A stretch of 64,000 nt of DNA from Pseudofrankia sp. DC12 (GCF_000966285.1 NZ_KQ031391.1:1698640-1762639), one strand, 5' to 3'; shown: positions 1 through 9,270, numbered from the stretch's first letter. Program-made: numbers and translations. Notes: a model not told the origin generated them from the sequence alone.

Positions 1-632
1 CGGCCGGCGCGCTGGACATCAACGCGGGCTGCGCGGGGTTCTGTTACTCGCTGTCCCAGGCGGCCGACACGGTCCGCTCCGGCTCGGCCCGCCACGTGCT
101 GGTGGTCGCGACGGAGCGGCTCTCGGACTACGTCGACTGGGATGACCGGACGACCTGCATCCTGCTCGCCGACGGCGCCGGTGCCGCGGTGGTGGGCCCG
201 AGCGAGGCCGACGAGATCGGCCCGGCGGTCTGGGGCCACGACGGCTCCCGGCCGGACGTCATCAGAGTGCCCGGCTACGGCGACAACCTGTTCCGGATGG
301 AGGGACAGGCGGTCTTCCGCTGGGCGATCACCCTGGTGCCGGCGCTGAAGAAGATCTGCGAGCGGGCCGGGGTCGCGCCGGAGGAGCTGGCCGGCGTCGT
401 CCCGCACCAGGCCAACCTCAGGATCATCGAGGCGCTCGTGAACGGCCTCGGCGCCAAGAACGCCGTCATCGCCCGCGACGTGGTCGACGCGGGCAACACC
501 TCGGCGGCCAGCATCCCGCTGGGCCTGGCCCGGCTGCTCGACGCCGGGGAACTGCGGCGCGGCGACCCGGTCCTCCTGTTCGGCTTCGGTGCCGGCTTGA
601 CCTACTGTGGCCAGGTCATCCGCTGCCCCTAG
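1..632 (+). CDS. fabH: beta-ketoacyl-ACP synthase III (KAS III), 3' part
   Basis: KAS III condenses an acyl-CoA starter with malonyl-ACP to begin type II fatty-acid synthesis in the cytoplasm. The window opens inside the gene; about 209 codons remain. The frame shows the catalytic cysteine in NAGCAGF (Cys codon at 30-32), the histidine in VPHQANLRI and the asparagine in GNTSAASIP, which together form the Cys-His-Asn triad of FabH and not the Cys-His-His triad of FabF. The end is GFGAGLTYCGQVI, typical of the family C terminus. It is followed after 165 bp by acpP and fabF on the same strand, the usual actinobacterial fab order. The 5' end, and any fabD or regulator, lie outside the window. Confidence 0.96.
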   Translation, partial: AGALDINAGCAGFCYSLSQAADTVRSGSARHVLVVATERLSDYVDWDDRTTCILLADGAGAAVVGPSEADEIGPAVWGHDGSRPDVIRVPGYGDNLFRMEGQAVFRWAITLVPALKKICERAGVAPEELAGVVPHQANLRIIEALVNGLGAKNAVIARDVVDAGNTSAASIPLGLARLLDAGELRRGDPVLLFGFGAGLTYCGQVIRCP

Positions 633-639
633 GCCGGGC

Positions 640-673
640 GTCGCGGGCGGCTCCGCCGGAGCCCGCCCACGAC
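640..673 (+). terminator. hairpin between fabH and acpP
   Basis: A GC-rich stem starts 7 bases after the fabH stop: outer arms GTCG/CGAC, and inner arms GGGCGG-CTCC and GGAGCCCGCCC with one bulged base, around a three-base loop. There is no U-run. It could attenuate read-through or stabilise the fabH 3' end; I cannot tell which. Confidence 0.45.
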
Positions 674-797
674 ACCGCTCGGGGGGCGGCCCCCTGGAAC
701 CCCCATCTGCCGGGCCTGCCCGGCCCAGGGCCGCACCCGCGGGTGGCAGCACCAACAACTGCACGTGACTCCCCTGCCCGATCAAGAAAGGTCCCCG

Positions 798-1046
798 ATG
801 TCCCAGACTGATGTCCTCGCCGGTCTCGCCGAGATCCTCGAGGAGGTGGCCGGCGTCGAGCCCTCCGACGTCACCCCCGAGAAGACCTTCATCGACGACC
901 TGGACGTCGACTCGCTGTCGATGGTCGAGGTCGTGGTCGCGGCCGAGGAGAAGTTCGGCGTCAAGATCCCGGACGACGACGTGAAGACCTTGAAGACCGT
1001 CGGTGACGCGGTCTCGTACATCCAGAAGGCGGGCGTCGCGGCGTGA
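798..1046 (+). CDS. acpP: acyl carrier protein
   Basis: Small acidic carrier of the growing acyl chain in type II fatty-acid synthesis. The 82-residue product has the phosphopantetheine attachment site in DVDSLSMVE, with Ser39 as the modified residue, and the four-helix pattern of ACPs. I chose the ATG at 798 because an AAGAAAGG ribosome site precedes it and the product then begins MSQTDVLAGL like other actinobacterial ACPs; an in-frame ATG at 765 would add 11 residues of no known role. The stop overlaps the fabF start by four bases (GTGA), so the two are probably translationally coupled. Confidence 0.95.
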   Translation: MSQTDVLAGLAEILEEVAGVEPSDVTPEKTFIDDLDVDSLSMVEVVVAAEEKFGVKIPDDDVKTLKTVGDAVSYIQKAGVAA

Positions 1047-2272
1047 CCAGATCCCCTAGGCGGGTTGTGGTCACCGGCCTCGGGGCGACCACTCCGCTCG
1101 GGGGCGATGTGGCGTCCACGTGGGAGGGCCTGCTCGCCGGCCGGTCCGGCGTCCGCACTCTCACCGAGGACTGGATCGAGACGGTGCCGGTCCACATCGC
1201 CGCCCCGCTGGCGGTCGAGCCTCCGCTCGGCCGTGTCGAGGCCCGCAAGCTCGACCGGACCCAGCAGATGGCTCTGGTCGCGTCCCGGGAGGCGTGGGCC
1301 GACGCCGGCTCGCCGGAGATCGACCCGCTACGGCTTCAGGTCTGTCTCGGCTCTGGCATCGGCGGCGTGCTGACCCTGCTCTCCCAGCACGACGTGCTGC
1401 GCGAGCAGGGCTTCCGCAAGGTCACCCCGCACGTCGTCCCGATGCTGATGCCGAACGGGCCGGCCGCGACGGTGGGCCTGGCGTTCGGCGCGAAGGGCGG
1501 GGTACGTGCCCCGGTCAGCGCCTGCGCGTCGGGCACGGAGGCGATCGCGCTCGCGTACGACCTGATCAAGCTCGGCCGCGCCGACGTCATCATCGCGGGC
1601 GGTACGGAGGCGGCGATCCACCCGCTGCCGATCGCCGGGTTCGCGCAGATGCAGGCGCTGTCGCGGCGGTCCGACGACCCGGCGGCCGCCTCGCGGCCGT
1701 TCGACAAGGGCCGTGACGGGTTCGTCCTGGGCGAGGGCGCCGGGATCCTGGTGCTGGAGGCCGAGGACCACGCGAAGGCCCGCGGCGCGCGGGTCTACGG
1801 CTACCTGGCGGGCGCCGGGATCAGCTCCGACGCGTACCACGTGGCGGCGCCGGAGCCGACCGGCGCCGGCGCGGCCAGGGCGGTCACCGAGGCGCTGGAG
1901 ACCGGCGAGCTGATGGCCGGTGATGTCGCGCACGTCAACGCGCACGCGACGTCGACACCGGTCGGTGACCTTGCCGAAGCGAAGGCGCTGTACCTTTCAC
2001 TCGGAGCAGCGGCCGGCTCGACGGCGGTGACGGCGACCAAGTCGATGACCGGGCACCTGCTCGGCGCGGCGGGCGCTGTCGAGGCCGTGGTGACGGTCAT
2101 GACGATGGTGCAGTGCGTCGTCCCGGCGACCCGCAACCTCGACGCCCTCGATGACGAGGTCGAGCTCGACGTGGTGCGGATCGACAACCGCAAGATCAAA
2201 TCAGGCGCCGCCCTGTCGAACTCCTTCGGGTTCGGCGGACACGACGTCTGCCTCGCGTTCACGCCCGCCTAG
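1043..2272 (+). CDS. fabF: beta-ketoacyl-ACP synthase II (KAS II)
   Basis: Elongating condensing enzyme of type II fatty-acid synthesis: joins acyl-ACP to malonyl-ACP with loss of CO2. The 409-residue product has the catalytic cysteine Cys161 in SACASGTEA, and histidines His301 (NAHATSTPVGD) and His338 (MTGHLLGAAGA), the Cys-His-His set of KAS I/II. The GTG start overlaps the acpP stop by four bases. Full length for the family. It probably uses the ACP encoded just upstream. Confidence 0.96.
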   Translation: MTRSPRRVVVTGLGATTPLGGDVASTWEGLLAGRSGVRTLTEDWIETVPVHIAAPLAVEPPLGRVEARKLDRTQQMALVASREAWADAGSPEIDPLRLQVCLGSGIGGVLTLLSQHDVLREQGFRKVTPHVVPMLMPNGPAATVGLAFGAKGGVRAPVSACASGTEAIALAYDLIKLGRADVIIAGGTEAAIHPLPIAGFAQMQALSRRSDDPAAASRPFDKGRDGFVLGEGAGILVLEAEDHAKARGARVYGYLAGAGISSDAYHVAAPEPTGAGAARAVTEALETGELMAGDVAHVNAHATSTPVGDLAEAKALYLSLGAAAGSTAVTATKSMTGHLLGAAGAVEAVVTVMTMVQCVVPATRNLDALDDEVELDVVRIDNRKIKSGAALSNSFGFGGHDVCLAFTPA

Positions 2273-2674
2273 CGGCGGCGAGAACCCCGCCCGCCGGGCG
2301 AGAATGCCGGGCGAGCGGGTACGCGATCCGGGGCCAGACCCCGGAGGCACGTGGAAGGCGCTGGGTGCCCGGGGCGACCCGGGCGCCCGGCCGCTCTCCG
2401 TGAGTGTTGGCGGCGCCAACGTCGGCGCCGATGGCCGAGCGGGCCAGACGGAGACCCCGTGTTCCCCGCGAGAAGGCCGACGGGCCGGGCCTCGTCAAGG
2501 CGCCTCCCGCGATCCGCCTGCGCGGTTTGCGGGATGGCGACCTCGCCGAGGGAACTGTGTATCGCCCCTCGTAGTCGCGACTCGCCCCGCGCAACACGGA
2601 TGTGCAACACGCCCCGCCGCTGCCGCGGTCGGGTGCAGGAGCAGACTGTTCGCCGCTCAGGCAGGAGATTACCG
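2273..2674. other. intergenic gap fabF-accD
   Basis: About 400 bp without a convincing gene. The accD frame stays open upstream as far as 2351, but the composition does not look coding and the ribosome site supports the start at 2675. A short inverted repeat, GGCGCC-6 nt-GGCGCC, lies near 2413-2430. The gap may hold a separate accD promoter. Confidence 0.5.
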
Positions 2675-4078
2675 GTGAGTCTGTCCACGTTGGAACTCGT
2701 CGACCCCCGCTCCCCCGTTGCCCGGCTGAACCGCTTCTTCGATGCCGACAGCGTCAACCTGTTCGCCGCGCCCGACAGCTCGGGTGTCGTCGCCGGTCAG
2801 GGGATGGTCGACGGCAACGAGGTGGTCGCGTTCGCCAGCGACGCGACGGTGCAGGGCGGGGCGATGGGCCGCGACGGCTGTGCGCGCATCGTGCACGCCA
2901 TCGAGTCGGCGGCCCGGATGGGCGTCCCGGTGGTAGGCATCTGGCACTCGGGCGGCGCGCGGCTGCAGGAGGGTGTCTCGTCCCTGGACGGCATGGGCCG
3001 CGTCTTCGCCGCGATCGTGCGGGCGTCCGGCCGGATCCCCCAGATCTCGCTGGTGCTGGGCGCGGCCGCCGGTGGCGCCGCCTACGGCCCGGCACTGACG
3101 GACCTGGTCATCATGGGCCCGGACGGGAAGGTCTTCGTCACAGGTCCGGACGTCGTCCGTTCGGTGACCGGCGAGGACTGCACGTTCGACAGCCTCGGCG
3201 GCCCGACCACCCACTCCACCAAGAGTGGCGTCGTCCACATGACCTGCGACTCCGACGACCAGGCGTTCGAGACGACCCGTCACGTCGTCGGGCTGCTGGC
3301 CGACCAGGGTGACATCGGCCCGGTCGAGCCACGCGAGCTCGCCCAGTTCCTGCCCGAGTCGCCCCGGCGGGCCTACGACGTGCGCCCGCTGGTCGGTGGC
3401 CTCGTCGACGACGGGTTCGTCGAGATCCACCCCCGCTGGGCCCGCAACATCGTGACCGCGCTCGGCCGCCTCGGTGGCCGGACGGTCGGCGTGATCGCGA
3501 ACAACCCGCTGCGCCGCGGCGGCTGCCTGGACTCGCTGTCGGCGGAGAAGGCGGCTCGCTTCGTGCGGCTGTGCGACTCGTTCGGCGTGCCGCTGGTCGT
3601 CCTCGTCGACACGCCCGGCTACCTGCCCGGCGTCGGCCAGGAGTGGGAGGGCGTCGTCCGCCGCGGCGCCAAGCTGCTCTACGCCTTCGCCGAGGCCACC
3701 GTGCCGCGGGTGACCGTGATGACGCGCAAGGCCTACGGCGGCGCCTACATCGCGATGAACTCCGCGTCCCTGGGCGCGACGGCCGTCTACGCCTGGCCGA
3801 CCGCCGAGGTCGCCGTCATGGGCCACGAGGCCGCCGTGAAGATCATCCACCGGCGCGCGATCGCCGCGGTGCCCGAGCAGCGCCAGCCGGACAAGATCAA
3901 GGAACTGGCCGAGGAGCACGCCGTCGCCGTCGGCGGTGTCGACAAGGCCGTCGAGCTCGGCGTGGTCGACGCCGTTGTCGAGCCGGGCGACACCCGCACG
4001 GTGGTGGCCGCCGCCATCGCCGACGCGCTCGCCGCCGGCCGCCCCGACAAGAACGTCCACGGCAACATCCCGCTGTAA
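2675..4078 (+). CDS. accD: acyl-CoA carboxylase beta subunit (carboxyltransferase)
   Basis: Carboxyltransferase half of a biotin-dependent acetyl/propionyl-CoA carboxylase, moving the carboxyl group from biotin to acyl-CoA to give malonyl- or methylmalonyl-CoA. The 467-residue protein is of the PccB/AccD type with both crotonase-like halves. The N-terminal half carries SGGARLQEG and GAAAGGAAYGPALTD; the C-terminal half carries VDTPGYLPGVGQEWEGVVR and KAYGGAYIAMNS. The GTG at 2675 is chosen because an AGGAG site lies at 2663-2667. Placement after fabHF suggests it supplies malonyl-CoA for fatty-acid synthesis. No biotin-carrier alpha subunit is in the window, so substrate preference cannot be fixed. 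Confidence 0.93.
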   Translation: MSLSTLELVDPRSPVARLNRFFDADSVNLFAAPDSSGVVAGQGMVDGNEVVAFASDATVQGGAMGRDGCARIVHAIESAARMGVPVVGIWHSGGARLQEGVSSLDGMGRVFAAIVRASGRIPQISLVLGAAAGGAAYGPALTDLVIMGPDGKVFVTGPDVVRSVTGEDCTFDSLGGPTTHSTKSGVVHMTCDSDDQAFETTRHVVGLLADQGDIGPVEPRELAQFLPESPRRAYDVRPLVGGLVDDGFVEIHPRWARNIVTALGRLGGRTVGVIANNPLRRGGCLDSLSAEKAARFVRLCDSFGVPLVVLVDTPGYLPGVGQEWEGVVRRGAKLLYAFAEATVPRVTVMTRKAYGGAYIAMNSASLGATAVYAWPTAEVAVMGHEAAVKIIHRRAIAAVPEQRQPDKIKELAEEHAVAVGGVDKAVELGVVDAVVEPGDTRTVVAAAIADALAAGRPDKNVHGNIPL

Positions 4079-4119
4079 CACTGGTTCGCTGCGTCCGCCT
4101 GGACGCAGCGAACCAGTGT
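4078..4119. terminator. perfect 19-bp hairpin, convergent terminator
   Basis: Arms at 4078-4096 and 4101-4119 are exactly complementary over 19 bases with a four-base loop. It begins on the last base of the accD stop codon and sits before the 3' end of the convergent DUF222 gene, so it can end both transcripts. No U-run, as is usual in high-GC actinobacteria. Confidence 0.85.
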
Positions 4120-4171
4120 CAGAACAGGCAAGTCGGCCGAAGGCGCGCAAGCGCCGGTTCCGGCCGGCTGC

Positions 4172-4858
4172 CTAGGCGTCGGCTATGTCGGCCCAGGTGC
4201 TTACCACGCGGGCTACCTGGCGGGGGGTCATCCAGGCTGCGGCGCGGGCGAAGATCGGGTCGGCGCGGCGGGCGAGGTCCAGGCGGCCGTCGCCGAGGGC
4301 CGGGGCGATCGCGCGGACGTGGTCGAAGCTGATCGTGCCGGTCGTGAAGGCCGCGCGGGTTGCCGGCAGGTCGCGCAGGGCGCGGGCGACAGTGATCAGG
4401 TTCGTCGAGGTGGGTGCGTTGATCCGGCACTCCCGCCGCAGCCAGGCGGTCGGCGAGACGGCCCCGTCGGCGAGCCAGAGCGAGCGGCGGTCGAACTCGC
4501 CGAGCAGCAGGATCCAACGGGCGGTCGTGGCGTCGACCGTCGTTCGACCCTCGATCACCGCGGTCGCCAGGTCTATGTCGGAAAGCCGCTCCGGTTCGGT
4601 CGGCAGCCGCGGGTTCGGCGGCGCCCAACCCGGATAGGTCGGGTCGTCACCGCAGCCGGCCGCCAGCGCCGACTCGGCCAGTTCGGCGCCGTCGAGCCCC
4701 GGCGGCCGGCCCTCGGACGAAGCCTCTGTAGCCGGTCGGGCCTGATCGCCGTCCGGCATCCCGGCCTCGGGCCGGTCGGGCCGACTGGAGGCGTCGCCGG
4801 ACTCCCTCGGTATCCCTGGCTCGGGCACGCCTGCGCGGTCGTCGGGGACGTCGGTCAC
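4172..4858 (-). CDS. DUF222 (13E12-repeat family) protein without HNH domain
   Basis: The 228-residue product has a variable Pro/Glu-rich N terminus (1-95), then the conserved DUF222 core (about 95-228), including the stretch WLRRECRINAPTSTNL and FTTGTISFDHVRAIAPAL. Typical DUF222 proteins are 350-500 residues and end in an HNH nuclease domain; this one stops after the helical core, so the HNH part is missing. It may be a truncated remnant or a short stand-alone form. The GTG at 4858 has an AGAGGGG site upstream. A LexA-type palindrome lies 90 bp upstream, and several mycobacterial 13E12 genes are known to be LexA-regulated. Function unknown. Confidence 0.75.
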   Translation of the reverse strand: MTDVPDDRAGVPEPGIPRESGDASSRPDRPEAGMPDGDQARPATEASSEGRPPGLDGAELAESALAAGCGDDPTYPGWAPPNPRLPTEPERLSDIDLATAVIEGRTTVDATTARWILLLGEFDRRSLWLADGAVSPTAWLRRECRINAPTSTNLITVARALRDLPATRAAFTTGTISFDHVRAIAPALGDGRLDLARRADPIFARAAAWMTPRQVARVVSTWADIADA

Positions 4859-5179
4859 CTTGCCACCCCTCTGCGCCAGCCCACCACGGCACGCCCGCGC
4901 CGTGGCCAGCGGATGCCCAGCGCCACGATCGGGGAGGCCGTCTGGAGTTCGAACGTATGTTCGTATTTTAGGGGATCGGACGGCTGTTCGCCAGCGGCCA
5001 GTTGTCCATCAGTTGGCTTGCTGGACGAGCGTACGGCTCACCATCAAGGCGCCGGGCGACAATCCGCCGCGGACCCACCCGACGCGAGGTCGCGGATGAC
5101 CGGCTGCGGGCGAGATAGTTACCTAATGTGAAATAACGACCTTGACGGTGAGGTTGCACTGCTCGGAGGTGCGTGACGG
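4859..5179. other. divergent intergenic region, DUF222 and MFS genes
   Basis: A 320-bp divergent promoter region. It contains the LexA-type palindrome at 4949-4964 followed by an AT-rich TATTTTA, and a second AT-rich patch near 5118-5140 (TTACCTAATGTGAAATAA) that may hold the promoter of the MFS gene. Confidence 0.5.
4949..4964. promoter_or_regulatory. LexA/SOS-type box
   Basis: TCGAACGTATGTTCGT matches the actinobacterial SOS box TCGAAC-N4-GTTCGA with one arm mismatch. It lies 90 bp upstream of the DUF222 start and 216 bp upstream of the MFS start, so it could serve either; family precedent favours DUF222. lexA itself is in this window. Confidence 0.7.
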
Positions 5180-6664
5180 GTGTTGCGGGAGCTGGGAACG
5201 GAGTTCGAGGCGGATCGCGAGGCGGCGGCGACCACGGAAGGGGCGGCGGCGCGAACCGTCGGCGCACCCGCCAGGCGATCACCGACGGCGGTTGGCGACC
5301 CTCCCCCGACGGCCGACCAGCCGCGCACCCTGGCGACAGCGAGGCCTACTGTGGCGGCTGCGGCGGCGAGGCCGGTCACGAGCCCGAGCGTCACCCCGGC
5401 CGGATCGGCGCGGACCAGCGGCCGCTCCGGCGGGACGTTCGCGGCGCTGCGGGTGCCGAACTACCGGCGGTTCATGACCGGCCAGATCATCTCGATGTGC
5501 GGCACCTGGATGCAGACCATCGCGCTCGGCTGGCTGGTCCTGTCCCTCGGCGCCTCCGGCACGATCCTCGGCATCGTCACCGCCGCGCAGTTCCTGCCGA
5601 TCCTGGTGCTCGGTGCCTACGGCGGGCTCGTGGCCGACCGGGCCAACACCCGTGCGCTGCTGATCACGACTGCGTCGCTGCAGGCCACGCTGGCCGCGGT
5701 GCTCGGCGTCCTGGTGATCACCCACGTCGTGACGCTGTGGATGGTCGTCGCGTTCGCCGCCTTGCTCGGCCTGACCCAGGCCGCCGACAACCCGGCTCGG
5801 CAGAGCTTCGTCCAGGAGATGGTCGGCCCGGAGACGCTGCCGAACGCGGTCACCCTGAACTCGGTCACGATGAACGCGGCGCGGGTGGTCGGCCCGGCTA
5901 TCGCGGGCCTGCTCATCACGCTGATCGGCACCGGAACGTGCTTCCTGCTCAACGCGTTGTCGTTCGCCGCGGTGATCGTCGCGCTGATCCGCCTCGACCG
6001 CGCGGAGCTGCGGCCCAAGCCCCGGCTGACGAAGGCCCCGGGCCAGATCCGGGACGGCCTGCGCTACGCGGTTCGTACTCCGAGCATCCGGATCCCGCTG
6101 ACGATGATGGTGATCATCGGCACGCTGGCCTACGAGTTCCAGGTCACCCTGCCACTGATCGCCCGGCAGGCGTTCCACGGCACCGCGGCCACCTACAGCC
6201 TGCTGACCGGCGCGATGGGCGCGGGCGCTGTCATCGGTGGCCTGCTGGTGGCGCGACGCCGCCTGACCGGCGTACGCAGCCTCGTCGTCATCGCCGCCGT
6301 GTTCGGCGTGCTGATCCTCGCCGCGGCGGCGGCTCCGTCGTTGCCGCTGCTCGTCGCGGCGCTGGTCCTGACCGGCGCGGCCAGCGTCGCCTTCATCTCG
6401 ACCGGCAACGCGACCGTCCAGCTGTCGTCGGATCCCAGGATGCGTGGCCGGGTGATGGCGCTGTGGTCGGTCGCCTTCCTCGGCACCACCCCCGTCGGCG
6501 GCCCGGTCGCCGGCGCCGTCGCCCAGGCCCTGGGGGCGCGCGCGGGCCTGGTGCTGGCCGGTGTGGCCGCGCTCGTCGCCGCGCTGATCGGCCTGGCCTC
6601 GCGGCGCCAGGCCGCCGCCCACCCGGTCACCGCCGCGGGCCGGCCGACGCCTGTCTCGAGCTGA
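5180..6664 (+). CDS. major facilitator superfamily exporter (MFS_3/EntS-like)
   Basis: Integral membrane transporter of 494 residues. After a disordered Ala/Thr-rich cytoplasmic N terminus (1-95) come about ten to twelve hydrophobic helices beginning near GQIISMCGTWMQTIALGWLV. The first cytoplasmic loop has the MFS motif-A-like GGLVADRANTR, and helix 5 region has GLTQAADNPARQSFVQEMVG, characteristic of the EntS-type MFS_3 group that exports siderophores and drugs by proton antiport. The GTG at 5180 follows a GGAGG site at 5165-5169. Substrate cannot be told from sequence. Confidence 0.88.
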   Translation: MLRELGTEFEADREAAATTEGAAARTVGAPARRSPTAVGDPPPTADQPRTLATARPTVAAAAARPVTSPSVTPAGSARTSGRSGGTFAALRVPNYRRFMTGQIISMCGTWMQTIALGWLVLSLGASGTILGIVTAAQFLPILVLGAYGGLVADRANTRALLITTASLQATLAAVLGVLVITHVVTLWMVVAFAALLGLTQAADNPARQSFVQEMVGPETLPNAVTLNSVTMNAARVVGPAIAGLLITLIGTGTCFLLNALSFAAVIVALIRLDRAELRPKPRLTKAPGQIRDGLRYAVRTPSIRIPLTMMVIIGTLAYEFQVTLPLIARQAFHGTAATYSLLTGAMGAGAVIGGLLVARRRLTGVRSLVVIAAVFGVLILAAAAAPSLPLLVAALVLTGAASVAFISTGNATVQLSSDPRMRGRVMALWSVAFLGTTPVGGPVAGAVAQALGARAGLVLAGVAALVAALIGLASRRQAAAHPVTAAGRPTPVSS

Positions 6665-6722
6665 GCCCACCCGGGCAGAAGCAGCTCGATCTCAGGATCG
6701 GCGGATGACAGATGTCGGCCCA

Positions 6723-6757
6723 CGCGGCCCCCGTCCAGCTGATGACCGGGGGCCGCG
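6723..6757. terminator. bidirectional hairpin between MFS and protease genes
   Basis: Arms 6723-6735 and 6744-6757 pair over 13 bases with one bulged base and an eight-base loop. It lies between the convergent 3' ends of the MFS gene (6664) and the FtsH-like gene (6784). Confidence 0.75.
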
Positions 6758-6783
6758 CGGGTCGCGGGCTGCCTGCCGCCGGG

Positions 6784-9270
6784 CTACTCGGGCTCGGCGG
6801 CCGCCTGGGTGGACGACGTCGGCTGAGGCGACTGGGCCGGGGCCTTGGCGGCGACCCGGTCCAGCTCGGGAAGGTCGCGCAGGTCGTCCGAGCCGCCGCG
6901 GTGCGCCTGCAACGCGCTGGTGTGGTACTCCTCAGCGATGTCGACGAACTCCGGCTCGTGGTAGCGGCGGCCGTCGACGGTCGGGCCGACGGTCCCCTCC
7001 ATGATCGACTCGACGTCCTCGCCGGTGATGGTCTTGTGGGTCTCCAGTGCGTGCGTCAGCGCGAGCACCTCGCGGCGGTTGGCCGCCAGGACCTCTTCCG
7101 TTCGCCGGTAGAGCTCCTGGAGCTTCGCCTCGACCTGCTTGCCAAACGGCCGGTCGGCGTCGACGGAGCCGACGCCCATTCCCTCCGAGACCATCATCGT
7201 CCAGTTGGCGATGGTGTCGCCCATGCCCCACCGCGTGATGCTCTGCGCGACCAGCATGGTCGCGGAGCCCAGGTCGCCACCGACGCCCATCGTGTTGTCA
7301 CCGTCGAAGAACATCCGCTCCCCGACCAGCGAGGCCAGCGAGACCATCACCCCGACCTCGACCTCGGACTTCCACGAGAACATGGAGTCCTCGAGCTGGA
7401 CCGAGGCGACGAAACCGCCGGTACCGCCGCGACGCTCGATGGTCGCGATGTCGATCGCCATGTTGCGGCGCAGCCGGTAGGCGACGACCGCGTGGCAGGC
7501 CTCGTGCAGGGCGACACTGTGCCGCTCCCGCTCGATGTGCTCGTGGTCGTCGGGTAGGCCGTGCTCCTTGATGACCCGCGCGCGCAGCACGTCGGACCAG
7601 GTGATGATCTCGCGGCCGTCCTTGATGGCCTGGGTGAGCGCCTCGTTGACCGTATCCTTGATCGTCGCACCGGTCGCCTGCGGGCTCATGATGGCCAACC
7701 GGTCGATCTGCTCCTCGGTCAGCTCGTGCTTGACCTTGGCAAGGTAGCCGTTGTAGGTCTTCACCCGGCCTTCCTTGCTGGGGTACCCGACCTCGTACTG
7801 ACGGTCGATTCTTCCCGGCCGCAACAGTGCCTCGTCCAGCGAGTTCGGCATGTTGGTGGCCATCATGATCAGGATCCGGTACTTCGGCGGCGGCTTCGGC
7901 TTCATCCCCAGCGCACGACGCACCACCCGGTTGAGGAAGCCGCGCGGCTTCTTCAGGCCGGACATCTCGGCAAGCAGCGACTGCAGCGTGCCCATGTCGC
8001 CGCCCATCATCCCGCCCATCGGCATGACGGCCCGGTGCACGGAACCGCCGGCCTGCACCGACCCGTCGGCACCGAATCCGGGACGGCCGGCTGCCGAGGC
8101 ACGGTGCTCGTACAGCTCGGCCTGCGCCCGGCTGCTCAGGTAGTGCACACCGTTGCATCCCGAGAAGTCCTCCAGCCCGTCGGCGTACGACGGCGCCCGC
8201 CAGCCATGCGCCCCGAGGCGGGTCGCCGCGTGGGCCGCCCGCCCGCCGGGCCGGTTGAAGCCCGAGGCCAGCTGGCCGCGGTTGCCGAGGCTGTCCGCCT
8301 CGTCGAAGAAGGCGATGACGCCGCCGTAGCGCAGCGAGAGCTTGCGCAGCTTACGGAAGAGCGACTTCACCTTCAGGATGCCGACGCCCATGAACATCGC
8401 CTGGAAGGCGCCTGGGTCGATGAAGACGTACGGCTTGCCGGTCTCGCCCGCGACCGCCTCGGCGAGCAGCGTCTTGCCGGTGCCGGGCGGGCCCCACAGC
8501 AGAATGCCGCCGGGAACGTAGCCGCCCCTGCTCTCGATCTCCTCAGGGTGCTCCAGGTAGAAGACGTTCTCCTTGACCCGGGATACGACGTGGTCCTGGC
8601 CCCAGACGTCGGCGAACCGGGTCTTGACGTCATCGGGGTAGTAGACCTCGACGCCGCCCTTGGACATGAACCAGAAGATCGCGGCGAACTGCCCGACGAC
8701 GATCAGCAGCAGCAGCACGATCTGGAACAGCAGCGGGATGGCGCTCCAGATCGCGTTCGGCACCTTGACGACCGCGTCGAACAGCGAGACGTGCTCGAGA
8801 CGGGCGTAGACGAACAGCGCCACGACCAGCGTCACGATCCATTTGGCCGCGCGGCTGAGTCGGTAGCGGTTCCAGTCGTTGTACCGGTGCATCCGGGTCT
8901 CGGCGCGGCCGAACACCCGGTCGGTCCAGAACACGTAGTACGGCGAGGAGCGTTCGCCGAGGTACATGTGCACCTGGCGGACGACCTCGACGCCGATCAG
9001 GGCGAGCAGCCACCAGCTCGACCGGGCCTCGATGCTGAGCGCGTCCCCCCAGGACATCAACGGGTTGCCGGAGACCTGCGCCGCGACCACGAACGCGAAC
9101 AGACCGAGCAGCAGCAGGAGGAACTTCCCCCGGTCCCAGAGGGAGAGCTTCTTGCGCCTCGGGCCGGGCGTCGCCGGCGCCGCGCCTGGGTCGCCCTCCG
9201 GCGCCGGGAACGTGCCGTTCGGCCCGGCGGTGGCGAGGACGTCCGGCGTCGGCGGGTCGGTGTGGTTCAT
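6784..9270 (-). CDS. FtsH-like membrane AAA+ zinc protease (M41) with large AAA insertion
   Basis: Membrane-anchored ATP-dependent protease of 828 residues. Hydrophobic segments lie at about 49-65, 86-98, 143-157 and 176-201. The AAA module has Walker A GPPGTGKT (260-267), Walker B FFDEAD (321-326), sensor MMATN (469-473) and arginine finger RPGRIDR (484-490). The zinc site is HEACH (589-593), with a third ligand probably the Asp in GGDLGSAT. In canonical FtsH, Walker B and the sensor are about 50 residues apart; here they are about 145 apart, with a Gly/Ala/Met-rich stretch between. The N terminus also has more membrane segments than the usual two. It is therefore a divergent relative, not the housekeeping FtsH. 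A lipoprotein gene lies 73 bp upstream on the same strand and may encode a partner. Confidence 0.88.
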   Translation of the reverse strand: MNHTDPPTPDVLATAGPNGTFPAPEGDPGAAPATPGPRRKKLSLWDRGKFLLLLLGLFAFVVAAQVSGNPLMSWGDALSIEARSSWWLLALIGVEVVRQVHMYLGERSSPYYVFWTDRVFGRAETRMHRYNDWNRYRLSRAAKWIVTLVVALFVYARLEHVSLFDAVVKVPNAIWSAIPLLFQIVLLLLIVVGQFAAIFWFMSKGGVEVYYPDDVKTRFADVWGQDHVVSRVKENVFYLEHPEEIESRGGYVPGGILLWGPPGTGKTLLAEAVAGETGKPYVFIDPGAFQAMFMGVGILKVKSLFRKLRKLSLRYGGVIAFFDEADSLGNRGQLASGFNRPGGRAAHAATRLGAHGWRAPSYADGLEDFSGCNGVHYLSSRAQAELYEHRASAAGRPGFGADGSVQAGGSVHRAVMPMGGMMGGDMGTLQSLLAEMSGLKKPRGFLNRVVRRALGMKPKPPPKYRILIMMATNMPNSLDEALLRPGRIDRQYEVGYPSKEGRVKTYNGYLAKVKHELTEEQIDRLAIMSPQATGATIKDTVNEALTQAIKDGREIITWSDVLRARVIKEHGLPDDHEHIERERHSVALHEACHAVVAYRLRRNMAIDIATIERRGGTGGFVASVQLEDSMFSWKSEVEVGVMVSLASLVGERMFFDGDNTMGVGGDLGSATMLVAQSITRWGMGDTIANWTMMVSEGMGVGSVDADRPFGKQVEAKLQELYRRTEEVLAANRREVLALTHALETHKTITGEDVESIMEGTVGPTVDGRRYHEPEFVDIAEEYHTSALQAHRGGSDDLRDLPELDRVAAKAPAQSPQPTSSTQAAAEPE

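Noticed and set aside
2669-4150. 493-codon frame antisense to accD
   Set aside because: Shadow of accD; no domain, and it runs through the terminator hairpin.
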